Source: Raineyella sp044508675
GTDB taxonomy: Bacteria; Actinomycetota; Actinomycetes; Propionibacteriales; Propionibacteriaceae
Assembly (NCBI GenBank): GCA_044508675.1
Contig: JBIQHF010000003.1
Location: 1-64,000 of the forward strand
Reading direction: 5' to 3'
Length of the DNA stretch: 64,000 nt
Part shown: in pieces, positions 42,523 to 51,189 of the stretch
Position numbering within the stretch: position 1 is the first letter of the stretch
How the letters are laid out: each line of letters starts with the position of its first letter
The notes under the pieces: generated by a model
What the model was told of the DNA's origin: nothing
Seen by the model: the letters and a program-made list of their open reading frames with translations, nothing else
Database searches by the model: none
Made by a program: the position numbers and the translations under genes

Positions 42523-43635
42523 TCAACGATTGCGGGTGGGGACAGTGGGGTCGTCCGGGAACAGGCGGGGTGCCAGCCACAGGCCGACGTAGACCAGGCC
42601 GACCAGGACGGGCACCTCGATCAGCGGACCGACCACCCCGGCCAGCGCCTGGCCCGAGGTGACGCCGAACGTGCCGATCGCCACCGCGATGGCCAGCTCG
42701 AAGTTGTTGCCGGAGGCAGTGAAGGCGACGGAGGTCGAGTGCGCGTAGTCCAGGCCGACCGCGCGCGACAGCAGCAGTCCACCGAGCCACATGATGGCGA
42801 AGTAGGCCACCAGCGGCAGCGCGATCCGGGCCACGTCGAGCGGCCGGCTGGTGATCGCCTCACCCTGGAGTGCGAACAGCAGCACGATCGTGAACAACAG
42901 TCCGTAGAGCGCCCAGGGGCTCAGCTTGGGCAGGAAACGCCCCTCGTACCAGTCGCGGCCCTTGGTCCGCTCCCCGACCAGCCGGGTCAGGAAACCGGCG
43001 ACCAGCGGGACGCCGAGGAAGACCAGCACCGAGACGAAGATCGCCCAGAACGAGAAGTGCGTGGAGGTGGTGGACAGGCCCAGCCAACCCGGCAGGATCT
43101 GCAGGTAGAACCAGCCCAGGGCGGAGAACGCGACCACCTGGAACACCGAGTTGATCGCCACGAGCACCGCGGCGGCCTCCCGGTCCCCGCAGGCCAGGTC
43201 GTTCCAGATCAGCACCATCGCGATACAGCGGGCCAGCCCGACGATGATCAGCCCGGTGCGGTACTCGGGCAGGTCGGGCAGCAGCAGCCAGGCCAGGGTG
43301 AACATCACTGCGGGGCCGACGACCCAGTTCAGCACCAGGGACAGACCCATCAGCCTCCGATTGGAGGTGACCCGGCGGGTCTCGTTGTAACGGACCTTCG
43401 CCAGCACCGGGTACATCATCACCAGGAGGCCGACAGCGATCGGCAGGGAGACCGACCCGATCTTCACCGCCTCCAGCACCGTGTTCAGCCCGGGCACGAA
43501 ACGGCCCAGCAGGAGCCCGGCCGCCATCGCCGCGATGATCCACACCGGCAGGTAACGATCCAGCAGGCTCAACCGCCCGGCAATGGATGGGGGGCGGACC
43601 GAACCGGGGTGCACCTCGGTCTGGGACACGAGCAA
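42523..43635 (-). CDS. acr3: Arsenite efflux permease Acr3
   Basis: A 370-residue ACR3-family carrier with about ten helices. The essential cysteine is in GLARCIAMVLIWNDLACGD. It exports arsenite and here is probably driven with help from ArsA. It is the first gene of the ars operon and diverges from arsR over a region with two dyads. Confidence 0.93.
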   Translation of the reverse strand: MLVSQTEVHPGSVRPPSIAGRLSLLDRYLPVWIIAAMAAGLLLGRFVPGLNTVLEAVKIGSVSLPIAVGLLVMMYPVLAKVRYNETRRVTSNRRLMGLSLVLNWVVGPAVMFTLAWLLLPDLPEYRTGLIIVGLARCIAMVLIWNDLACGDREAAAVLVAINSVFQVVAFSALGWFYLQILPGWLGLSTTSTHFSFWAIFVSVLVFLGVPLVAGFLTRLVGERTKGRDWYEGRFLPKLSPWALYGLLFTIVLLFALQGEAITSRPLDVARIALPLVAYFAIMWLGGLLLSRAVGLDYAHSTSVAFTASGNNFELAIAVAIGTFGVTSGQALAGVVGPLIEVPVLVGLVYVGLWLAPRLFPDDPTVPTRNR

Positions 43636-43643
43636 CTCCTCAC

Positions 43644-43695
43644 ATCGACAATGTTCGATACCGAGCCTACTGTAGACCTATTGATATTTGTCAAT
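43644..43695. promoter_or_regulatory. Two ArsR-type operators between acr3 and arsR
   Basis: Two perfect dyads with the same geometry lie in the 77-base divergent gap: ATCGA-N6-TCGAT at 43644-43659 and ATTGA-N6-TCAAT at 43680-43695. Winged-helix ArsR repressors bind such 5-6-5 dyads. One would cover the acr3 promoter, the other arsR. Confidence 0.75.
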
Positions 43696-43712
43696 ATGGC
43701 TAGACTGGGGCA

Positions 43713-44096
43713 ATGGATCAGGTGGCACTCCCCAAGGCAGACCTCCTCGACACGGAGACCGACGAGGCCTGCTTCGCCGGTTCGTCGCCTCTGATGTCGG
43801 CCGACCGGGCGACACGCCTGGCCGAGGCCTTCAAGGCGCTCTCGGACCCTACCCGCGTACGGCTCCTGGCCCACGTCTGTGCATCGGAGCACGGGACCGC
43901 CTGCGCCTGCCACCTGCCGGAACTCCTCGGGATCAGCCAACCCACCCTCTCCCACCACCTGAAGAAGCTGGTGGAGGCAGGTCTGGTCACCCGCGAGCAG
44001 CGTGGCCGGTGGGCGCACTACACCGCCGTCGCCGAGGCGCTGGAGGTGGTCCGGGACTTCCTGGGGGAGTCCACCGACGCCGCACACTGCTGCTGA
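43713..44096 (+). CDS. arsR: ArsR-family arsenite-responsive repressor
   Basis: A 127-residue winged-helix repressor (ALSDPTRVRLLAHV, then ISQPTLSHHLKKLVEAGLV). Possible As(III) ligands are C20, C56, C64 and C66 (CACHLPEL at the family's alpha3 site) and a terminal CC pair. It is divergent from acr3 and should repress both directions until arsenite binds. Confidence 0.92.
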   Translation: MDQVALPKADLLDTETDEACFAGSSPLMSADRATRLAEAFKALSDPTRVRLLAHVCASEHGTACACHLPELLGISQPTLSHHLKKLVEAGLVTREQRGRWAHYTAVAEALEVVRDFLGESTDAAHCC

Positions 44097-44230
44097 TCCG
44101 GCCGGGCTGCTGACCCGGTCGACCCCACGGCGGGGGGTGCGGCAGCTGCCGGGTGGCGAGCCGCGTGGCGCTCCGGGTCCGGCCCGTGTCGCACGGCGAC
44201 ATCCCCCCAGAGCTTCGGCCGGACATGATT

Positions 44231-44247
44231 CAGTAGACACTGTACTG
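44231..44247 (+). promoter_or_regulatory. Operator candidate in front of cmtR
   Basis: CAGTA-N7-TACTG lies eight bases before the GTG start. This position would overlap the -10 region or transcription start of a leaderless message and suits autorepression by the CmtR-type sensor. Confidence 0.55.
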
Positions 44248-44255
44248 TTCACTGA

Positions 44256-44615
44256 GTGCTGACCATTTCTTCCCGTCTTGACGTGATGAACCGGTTGGGT
44301 CGGGCCATGGCCGACCCCACCCGGTCCAGGATCCTGCTCACCCTGCTGGAGGGGTCCGCCTATCCGGCCGACCTCGCACACGATCTGGGGCTGACGCGCT
44401 CGAACGTGTCGAACCACCTGGCCTGCCTGCGCGACTGTGGCATCGTGGTCGCCGAGCACCAGGGGCGAAAGACGCGCTACCAGATCTCCGACCTGCACCT
44501 GGCGGCCGCACTGAACGCCCTGGTCGACGTGACGCTGGCGGTCGACGAGAGCGCACCCTGCCTGGATCCGGCCTGCCCGGTCGAGGGGTGCTGCGAGGGC
44601 GAGGGACGGGCATGA
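44256..44615 (+). CDS. cmtR: CmtR-type Cd(II)/Pb(II) sensor
   Basis: A 119-residue ArsR-family repressor. Cysteines fall at exactly the positions of the mycobacterial CmtR site: C57 and C61 in LACLRDCGIV, and C102 in SAPCLDP. This predicts Cd(II)/Pb(II) sensing. Extra cysteines are present in the tail (C107, C112, C113). The start is GTG and the gene overlaps the P-type ATPase gene by ATGA, as in CmtR-CtpG-type pairs. Confidence 0.9.
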   Translation: MLTISSRLDVMNRLGRAMADPTRSRILLTLLEGSAYPADLAHDLGLTRSNVSNHLACLRDCGIVVAEHQGRKTRYQISDLHLAAALNALVDVTLAVDESAPCLDPACPVEGCCEGEGRA

Positions 44616-46510
44616 GCACGGTGACCGAGTCGCGGGTCGAACGGCACGATGACTACGACGATGACAGGCCCTGGCATCGGGATCCCGAGGTGATGCTGCC
44701 GGCCGGCTCCGGTCTCGCACTGGCGGCCGGCCTGGTGCTCGAATGGTCCGGCATGGACACGGCGGCGACCGTGCTGTTCTGGGCCGGGTTGCTGCTGGGC
44801 GCCGCCACCTTCGCGCCCGGGGCGATCCGAGGCCTGGTCACCCAGGGCAGGCTGGGCATCAGCCTGCTGATGACGATCAGCGCCACCGGTGCGGTCCTCC
44901 TCGGCCACGTCGAGGAGGCGGCGGCACTGGCGTTCCTGTACTCCATCGTCGAAGCGTTGGAGGACAAGGCGATGGACCGGGCCCGCCACGGGCTGCGGGC
45001 GCTGCTCGACCTGGTGCCCCGCACCGCGACGATCGTGACCGACGGTGTCGCCACGCAGGTGCCGGCCGCCGATCTCGAGGTCGGCCAGGTGCTGCGCGTA
45101 CGGGCCGGCGAACGGGTCGCGACCGATGCAGTGGTGCGCAGCGGGCGCAGCAGCCTGGACACCTCCGCGATCACGGGGGAGTCGATCCCGGTCCGGGTCG
45201 GCCCCGGTGACCCGGTCCTTGCGGGCGCGATCAGCACCAGCGGGGTGCTGGAACTGGAAGCCACCGCACCCGGCTCGGACAACTCCCTGACCACGATCGT
45301 CGAGCTGGTGGAGCGGGCCCAGGCCGAGAAGGGCGACCGCGCCCGTCTCGCCGACCGGATCGCCCGCCCCCTGGTCCCCGGTGTCCTGGTCCTTGCCGCC
45401 CTGGTCGGACTGGTCGGCTCCCTGCTGGGCGACCCGCAGGTGTGGATCACGCGGGCCCTGGTCGTGCTGGTGGCGGCCTCACCCTGCGCCCTGGCGATCT
45501 CGGTCCCCGTCACGGTGGTCTCCGGCATCGGCGCGGCCACCCGGTTCGGTGTCGTGGTCAAGAGCGGCGCCGCCTTCGAGCGGTTCGGCACCATCCGCCA
45601 CGTCGCATTCGACAAGACCGGCACCCTCACACGCAACCGCCCCGCAGTCTCCCGGGTGGTCACCGCAGGAGCCGAACGGGACGACGTCCTGGCCTGGGCG
45701 GGCGCCCTGGAACGGCACAGCACGCACCCGCTGGCGGCAGCCCTGGCCGCTGCCGCTCCCGAGGCACCGCCGGCCGATGCGGTCACCGAGTTCGCCGGCC
45801 AGGGCATCACCGGCAGCGTTCTGGGGGCCAGGGTCTCGGTCGGCAGCCCCGGTTGGCTTGCTGCCGAGGGGCTCGCCGAGCAGGTCGAGGAGCTCGAGCA
45901 GGAGGGAATGACCGTCGTCATCGTCCACCGCGACGGTTCGGTGGTCGGGGCGATCGGGGTGCGCGACGAGCTCCGCCCCGAGGTCCCCGACGTCGTCGCC
46001 ACCCTCGCCGGGCAGGGCATCGCCGTCACCATGCTGACCGGCGACAACCGTCGTACCGCGCAGGCCCTCGCGGCCCGGGCCGGGATCAGCGACGTACGCG
46101 CCGAGCTGCGACCGGCGGACAAGGCCACCGCCGTCCGGGACCTCGCCCGCACCGTTCCCACCGCGATGATCGGGGACGGCATCAACGACGCGCCTGCACT
46201 GGCCGCCGCCGATATCGGTATCGCGATGGGCGCGACCGGTTCCGACGCCGCGATCGAGTCCGCCGACATCGCCTTCACCGGCCATGACCTGCGGCTGATC
46301 CCGCAGGCCCTGGCCCACGCGCGCCGGGGCGGGCGGATCATCACCCAGAACGTGGTGCTGTCGCTGCTGATCGTCGTGGTGCTGATGCCGCTGGCGATCA
46401 CCGGCGTCCTCGGGCTGGCCGCGGTGGTCCTGGTCCACGAGGTCGCCGAGGTCGTCGTCATCCTCAACGGCCTGAGGGCGGCACGCGGTCGATCGGTGGG
46501 ACCCTCCTGA
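44612..46510 (+). CDS. Heavy-metal P1B-type ATPase (SPC motif)
   Basis: A 632-residue metal pump. There is no N-terminal CXXC metal domain; a His/Asp-rich start (RHDDYDDDRPWHRDPE) may play that role. Catalytic parts: SAITGESIPV, membrane metal site SPCALAISVPV, phosphorylation motif DKTGTLT, GDGINDAPAL, and HEVAEVVVILNGLR in the last helices. The SPC motif differs from the CPC of classical CadA and points to the P1B-4-like group (Co, Zn, Cd). Coupling to a CmtR-type sensor suggests Cd/Pb/Zn export. Confidence 0.9.
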   Translation: MSTVTESRVERHDDYDDDRPWHRDPEVMLPAGSGLALAAGLVLEWSGMDTAATVLFWAGLLLGAATFAPGAIRGLVTQGRLGISLLMTISATGAVLLGHVEEAAALAFLYSIVEALEDKAMDRARHGLRALLDLVPRTATIVTDGVATQVPAADLEVGQVLRVRAGERVATDAVVRSGRSSLDTSAITGESIPVRVGPGDPVLAGAISTSGVLELEATAPGSDNSLTTIVELVERAQAEKGDRARLADRIARPLVPGVLVLAALVGLVGSLLGDPQVWITRALVVLVAASPCALAISVPVTVVSGIGAATRFGVVVKSGAAFERFGTIRHVAFDKTGTLTRNRPAVSRVVTAGAERDDVLAWAGALERHSTHPLAAALAAAAPEAPPADAVTEFAGQGITGSVLGARVSVGSPGWLAAEGLAEQVEELEQEGMTVVIVHRDGSVVGAIGVRDELRPEVPDVVATLAGQGIAVTMLTGDNRRTAQALAARAGISDVRAELRPADKATAVRDLARTVPTAMIGDGINDAPALAAADIGIAMGATGSDAAIESADIAFTGHDLRLIPQALAHARRGGRIITQNVVLSLLIVVVLMPLAITGVLGLAAVVLVHEVAEVVVILNGLRAARGRSVGPS

Positions 46511-46748
46511 CCGGGGTGGGAGTCGTCTGGGGAGCACCACTGCCACGATGACCTGCCAGGCACTCCGGACGTTGAGGGCCGATGCGGACGTGCCGGAGTT
46601 ACGGCGGATCTTCCGCTCAGCCGCTGCACTCGTGAAATCCGCTGCCGAGCACAACATCCGCGGCCCTCTGGATCCCCGACACAACGTCCGCAGCCAACGC
46701 TGGCGACGCCGGGCGAGCTGATGGGAATACCGTGACGCCAGCGATTGT

Positions 46749-46763
46749 TGACAACCATTGTCA
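46749..46763 (+). promoter_or_regulatory. Probable Zur operator before L33/L31 genes
   Basis: TGACAA-CCA-TTGTCA is a perfect dyad 41 bases before the L33 start. Alternative zinc-free ribosomal proteins are standard members of the Zur regulon, and this dyad resembles Zur boxes, although the classical form has a 7-1-7 spacing. The about 240 bases to its left, after the ATPase gene, hold nothing I recognise. Confidence 0.65.
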
Positions 46764-46803
46764 GGATCATCGTGGCACTGGCGCGCCGGAAGGAACACCG
46801 CAC

Positions 46804-46971
46804 ATGGCCAAGAGGAACCAGCTACGTCCGCTGGTGCAGCTGCGCTCGAGCGCAGGCACCGGCTTCACGTACATCACCCGCAAGTCGCGCCGGAACACGC
46901 CGGACCGTCTGGTGCTGACCAAGTTCGACCCGATCGTGCGCCGACACGTGGAATTCAAGGAGACCAACTGA
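46804..46971 (+). CDS. rpmG: Ribosomal protein L33, cysteine-free form
   Basis: A 55-residue L33 (MAKRNQLRPLVQLRSSAGTGFTYITRKSRRN) without any cysteine, that is, the C-minus paralogue made when zinc is short. Its stop overlaps the L31 start by one base (TGATG). Confidence 0.93.
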   Translation: MAKRNQLRPLVQLRSSAGTGFTYITRKSRRNTPDRLVLTKFDPIVRRHVEFKETN

Positions 46972-47225
46972 TGAAGAACACCATCCACCCCGAGTACCAC
47001 GAGGTCGTCTTCCGCGACAACACCGCCGACTACGCCTTCCTGACCCGCTCGACGGCCACATCGGACCGTACGATCACCTGGCGCGACGGCCGGACCTACC
47101 CGGTCATCGACGTGGACATCTCGTCGGCCTCGCACCCGTTCATGACGGGCAGGGCCAAGGTCCTGGACACCGCCGGCCGGGTCGAGAAGTTCCGCCGCCG
47201 CTACGGCGACGTGCACCGGCGCTGA
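46971..47225 (+). CDS. rpmE2: Ribosomal protein L31 type B, cysteine-free
   Basis: An 84-residue type B L31 (MKNTIHPEYHEVVFRDNTADYAFLTRS, then YPVIDVDISSASHPFMTG) lacking the zinc ribbon cysteines. It replaces the zinc-binding L31 during zinc starvation and shares the Zur-type promoter with L33. Confidence 0.93.
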   Translation: MKNTIHPEYHEVVFRDNTADYAFLTRSTATSDRTITWRDGRTYPVIDVDISSASHPFMTGRAKVLDTAGRVEKFRRRYGDVHRR

Positions 47226-47330
47226 CCGCTACATCCACACCTCATCCGCAAGTGGCACTCCCAATGGGAGCAGGAGCATAGACCCGGCCCATGCCCCGCA
47301 TGCTCCTCAACTCACCGACGGGTGCCTCTC

Positions 47331-47998
47331 TCAGCACCACAACGGATTCGTCGCCCAGTTGTGCGGCGCTCCAGTGTGCCTCAGGGGTACGCGCTCCACG
47401 TCCGGGGACGAGGCGAAGACCTTGGGTAGGACCAAGGGTCGCCCCAGGCCTTGGGCGTGGAGTAGGTGCTGGATCAGTGACAACTGCCCGAACGTCCGCT
47501 CGAGAGGCCCGACTGCCTGCAGATTTGGATGCCTTCTGGCATCAGGGAGCTTCGGCTTGAGCGCGAAGACCCGATTGAATAGTCGACCGTGGTGTGCACA
47601 CACGTTTCGAACGATGTTGAGTGATTTCATCCATGACTCGAGCTGCGGCGCACTCAGTCCAAACGCGTCGGCCACTCGGTCTTGGGCGCTACGCGGTGTG
47701 AATCCATAGAGCCGCCCCAATCGAGTATCTCGACAGCCACCCAGACCGGCAGGACGCTGGCGTACCTATTACGGTGGTGGTCGATGAAGTCCTCACGGGA
47801 CTCTGTCAACGCTCGCTCGTAGCGCTGCTTCCATTCTTGATACCTCCCGTCCTTCGCCCGGCTGTCCAACAGGTCAGGCTTGAGATGGGCACATGCGTCG
47901 ATCCGACCCAACGCATGGCCGAGGAGCGCTCGCAGCGCAAGCTCGATGGGAACGAGGGCTGCGATGTGATCGGTCACAATGGTCGCTCCGTTGTGCAT
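47331..47998 (-). pseudogene. Abi-family (Abi_2) abortive-infection gene, broken
   Basis: Two neighbouring frames together give the second two-thirds of an Abi_2 protein. One ends in VLPVWVAVEILDWG. The next, after a slip near 47705 in a run of G, continues GRLYGFTPRSAQDRVADAFG with SLNIVRNVCAHHGRLFNR, the family hallmark. The N-terminal ~100 residues are missing. A functional copy would be a phage-defence or toxin-like RNase-type HEPN protein; this one is inactive unless the slip is a sequencing error. Confidence 0.75.
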
Positions 47999-48065
47999 CG
48001 GTCCTGCTGCGATGTCCTGCCCAACCGCGTTACAGCACAGCGGCGGGTGCCTGGTCTTCCCACCT

Positions 48066-48410
48066 TCACCGGCTGTCGACCTCGCGCAGGAAGCGCCGCG
48101 CCTCAGTGGTGAACAGGTCGTGGGCCTCGAGCTGTGCCCAGTGGCCGGTCCCGGGGGCGAGCACCAGGCGTGCCCCCGGGATGAGTTCGGCGGCCCGCCG
48201 AGAGTCCGCCGGGTCGATGGCGATCAGTCGCCGGTCCGCGCCGAGCGAGGCGAAGGTCCGGAACCAGGAGATGCCCGCATCGTCGGTGCCGCCACCGTGA
48301 ACCAGCACCGCCGGCGTTCCCGGACCGGCCCTGCCGACCAGGACCCGCACCCGGCCCTCGGGGAGCAGGACGAAGTGTTCCTCGGCACCCGGTGGAATCA
48401 GACGGCTCAC
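48066..48410 (-). pseudogene. Alpha/beta-hydrolase with large internal deletion
   Basis: A 114-codon open frame with the N-terminal end of a hydrolase (AVLVHGGGTDDAGISWF, LIAIDPADSRR) fused directly to the C-terminal end (AELIPGARLVLAPGTGHWAQLEAHDLF). The nucleophile elbow and cap region, about 130-150 residues, are gone, while the reading frame is kept. It cannot be an active hydrolase. Confidence 0.75.
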
Positions 48411-48543
48411 GGTCGCTCCTCGATGTCTGGGGCATGTGCCGACTCCAGACTATGCACCGAGGTCCGTACAACTTCGCCGGCGCTCCACCAGCCCTGGGCG
48501 CAGCCGATGACAGGGCCCGGCCCACACGCCTAGGGTGGCTGCC

Positions 48544-49107
48544 ATGCGGAAGCTCATCGTCCAGCAGTGGGTCACGGTCGACAACGTTGCCGCGGAGGAG
48601 GACGGGGGACTCAGCTTCGTGCCCGGCGAACCCCTCTCCGAGAAGACCGATCCTGCGTTCACGGCCAGCGTGATGGGTTTCATCGACTCGGTCGACACGA
48701 TGATCCTCGGCGCGCACACGTACGCCATGTCCAAGGACTACTGGCCGTACGCCGCCGACCAGGGCGAGTACGGCCAGAAGCTCAACGCCCTCGCCAAGTA
48801 CGTCGCCTCCTCGACCCTGCAGGAGGCCCCGTGGGGAGACTTTCCGGCAGCGACCATCACGCGTGACCCCGCCGCCACCATCGCCGAGCTCAAGCAGCAG
48901 GACGGCAAGGACATCTGGCTGTGGGGGAGTCTCGCCCTCATGCACTCCTTGTTGGACGCGGGCGCGGTCGACGAGGTCCAGCTGCGGGTCTGCCCGACCA
49001 CACGCGGCAAGGGAATGCGCATCTTCGAGGGTCGGCAGGACCTGGAACTGCTCGAGGCGGCCGGTTTCGAGAACGGCGTGGTGCTGCTGTGCTATGCGAT
49101 CAGGTAG
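48544..49107 (+). CDS. DHFR/RibD C-terminal-family protein
   Basis: A 187-residue dihydrofolate-reductase-like protein (MRKLIVQQWVTVDNVAAEED, MILGAHTYAMSKDYWP, KDIWLWGSLALMHSLLDAGAVDEVQLRVCP). Members bind NADPH, but most have no known substrate. The ATG at 48544 matches homologue starts; a GTG nine bases earlier is possible. It is the second of three family members in the window. Confidence 0.85.
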   Translation: MRKLIVQQWVTVDNVAAEEDGGLSFVPGEPLSEKTDPAFTASVMGFIDSVDTMILGAHTYAMSKDYWPYAADQGEYGQKLNALAKYVASSTLQEAPWGDFPAATITRDPAATIAELKQQDGKDIWLWGSLALMHSLLDAGAVDEVQLRVCPTTRGKGMRIFEGRQDLELLEAAGFENGVVLLCYAIR

Positions 49108-49120
49108 CAGGCGGACCAGC

Positions 49121-49663
49121 GTGGCGGTGACGGGGGAGTACCGGTGGTCGGGGGTGAGGTCGCCGAGCGTCGAACGGTTGGCGTTGACGATCGATGGCGA
49201 CGTGCACGCGCGTTCGGTCGTCCAGACAGAGGAGACCGAGTACGCCTACGACGTGATCCTCGATGCGGGATGGGCCTTCCAGGCCCTGCGACTCAACTCC
49301 GCCGATGGCCGACACCTCGACCTGCGCCGCGATGGGGCAGGCCGCTGGGCGCAGGACGGCAACGACCGCCCAGACCTGGCAGGCACGGTCGACATCGACC
49401 TGGCGTTCAGCCCGTTCACCAACACGCTTCCCATCCGGCGGCTGGACCTGCCGGTCGGGGGTGCCGCCGAGATCGTCGTGGCGTACGTCGATGCGCCATC
49501 GCTGGCCGTTCTGCCGGATCCCCAGCGATACACGCGTCTGGCCGTCGATCAGTACCTCTTCGAGTCCCTCGACAGCGACTTCACACGTGAGATCACCGTC
49601 GACTCCGAGGGTCTGGTCATCGACTACCCCGGGCTGTTCACGCGGCGTGCCGACACGCGGTAG
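49121..49663 (+). CDS. Putative glycolipid-binding family protein (DUF2253-like)
   Basis: A 180-residue protein starting at GTG. The pattern YRWSGVRSPSVERLAL, VILDAGWAFQALRL, RWAQDGNDRPDLAGTVDIDLAFSPFTNTLPIRRL fits the putative glycolipid-binding family (PF06475), a beta-rich fold also found in some lipid carriers. No signal peptide. It lies 13 bases after the DHFR-like gene and is probably co-transcribed. Confidence 0.8.
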   Translation: MAVTGEYRWSGVRSPSVERLALTIDGDVHARSVVQTEETEYAYDVILDAGWAFQALRLNSADGRHLDLRRDGAGRWAQDGNDRPDLAGTVDIDLAFSPFTNTLPIRRLDLPVGGAAEIVVAYVDAPSLAVLPDPQRYTRLAVDQYLFESLDSDFTREITVDSEGLVIDYPGLFTRRADTR

Positions 49664-50041
49664 GACATTGCGAGGCAGGAACGAGGCGCGTAGGACGCGA
49701 ATCCCGCGGAAACCAGAGATCCCGAGATATTCAAAGTGGCCGGCAGGTGAGCGCTGATCGAGCCCTCCGAGACCACGAGATTCTCAGATCGCGACGAACG
49801 CATCGTTCCACCCGGCAGTCGGACAAGCCTCAGAAACCCCTCGTTGAGCTCCTGCTGAGGATGGCGCTTCTCTGGGCAGAGACACACTCGCCCCGCTGGG
49901 TAGACCATTGTGATGCAGCCCACACGACACCTCTCCCGTGAGGATCCGTGTCCAACCGGCGGTCCCGACAAGCAGAAGCTCCGTCCGACCGGGCACCAGC
50001 CAACAGGCACGACCATGTGCCGCTACCCGAAGGAGCACCCC
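49664..50041. other. Gene-free stretch before the cupredoxin gene
   Basis: No convincing gene is seen. A loose CCTCAG/CTGAGG hairpin lies at about 49837-49862. The stretch otherwise looks like accessory DNA; promoter elements for the cupredoxin gene are not obvious. Confidence 0.5.
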
Positions 50042-51052
50042 ATGCACAACCACGCCCACCAAGCCGGGCACCGGCCGTATCGCTCGATCCTGGTGACCCT
50101 TGTCGCGACACTCCTCGCACTGGTCGCCAGTGCAGGACCGGCCAGTGCAGCCGAACCACGAGCCGCCGCCAGTCCCCGCACCTGGACCGTCCAGGTCGGC
50201 CAGGAGTCCAATGACGGAGGGATCCAGGGGATGGCCTTCGGGCCCGACGAGATCTGGATCAACGAGGGCGACACCGTCAACTGGACGGCGAACTCGATGG
50301 AAATCCATACCGTCAGCTTCTTCGACCCAGCCACCTATCCGAACGACACCTTCCCCCCGTTCGATCCGACGAACCCAGCCATGGTCGCCCGGACCAGTGA
50401 GACGACCATCGACCAGCCCGGTCAGGTCCGGAACTCGGGGCTCATGACGACCCTGGATCCGACCTCCCTGACGTACGAGCTGACATTCACCGGGACCGGG
50501 GACTTCAGCTACGTCTGCTACGTGCACGGCAAGATGATGATGGGCACCGTTCACGTCCGTGACAGCGGCACGTCCTACCCATTCTCGCAGCAGAAGTACG
50601 ATGCCCAGGCCCGACAGGCCAGGACGAAGGCCTTGGCCGCCGGCAACCTCCTGCAAGCCGACGCACGGGCCTCCTCGAACCCGCATCACGTCTATATGGG
50701 CGCGGCGGACGATACGGCCATGGTGATGCGCTTCGTCCGACCGACGGTTCGGATCCGCGCCGGCGAGACCGTGACGTTCGATATGGCGAAGAATGCTGCT
50801 CCCGTCCCGCACACGGTGACCTTCGGAGAGGAACAGCCCGACCCGCAGAATCCCAGCCCGTTCCCGTACGGTGATCCGACGCAGTACGAGGGCGGGAATC
50901 TCTCCTCCGGCTATCTGTTCGCCGAGGAATTCGCAGCTCCACCATTTGACCAGTCGACGTTCGACGTGACATTCACCAAGCCCGGCACCTATCACTACAT
51001 CTGCATGCTGCACGATGAGATGGGCATGGTGGGTACCGTCGTCGTCAAGTAG
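50042..51052 (+). CDS. Secreted protein with two cupredoxin domains
   Basis: A 336-residue exported protein with a signal peptide (hydrophobic residues 15-32, then GPASAAEP). Two cupredoxin-like domains follow, each with a full type 1 copper set. Domain 1: H in EIHTVSF, C/H/M in YVCYVHGKMMMG. Domain 2: H in PHTVTF, C/H/M in YICMLHDEMGMVG. It probably carries electrons or binds copper outside the cell. AAGGAG precedes the ATG. No oxidase gene is adjacent. Confidence 0.85.
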   Translation: MHNHAHQAGHRPYRSILVTLVATLLALVASAGPASAAEPRAAASPRTWTVQVGQESNDGGIQGMAFGPDEIWINEGDTVNWTANSMEIHTVSFFDPATYPNDTFPPFDPTNPAMVARTSETTIDQPGQVRNSGLMTTLDPTSLTYELTFTGTGDFSYVCYVHGKMMMGTVHVRDSGTSYPFSQQKYDAQARQARTKALAAGNLLQADARASSNPHHVYMGAADDTAMVMRFVRPTVRIRAGETVTFDMAKNAAPVPHTVTFGEEQPDPQNPSPFPYGDPTQYEGGNLSSGYLFAEEFAAPPFDQSTFDVTFTKPGTYHYICMLHDEMGMVGTVVVK

Positions 51053-51189
51053 CAGACTCCCACCCAGCATCCACCGGGCCGGGTCGCCGCAACGGGTTCG
51101 ACGTCCGTCGCTGCGGCCCGGCTCGTTCGTGCGCCAGCACCGGAGCCTTCGCATCCGTACGTCCGATCACCGTCGTCTCGCACTGCCGA

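Noticed and set aside
46511..46748. A small gene between the P-type ATPase and the Zur box
   Set aside because: Short frames on both strands show no family pattern and no proper ribosome binding site.
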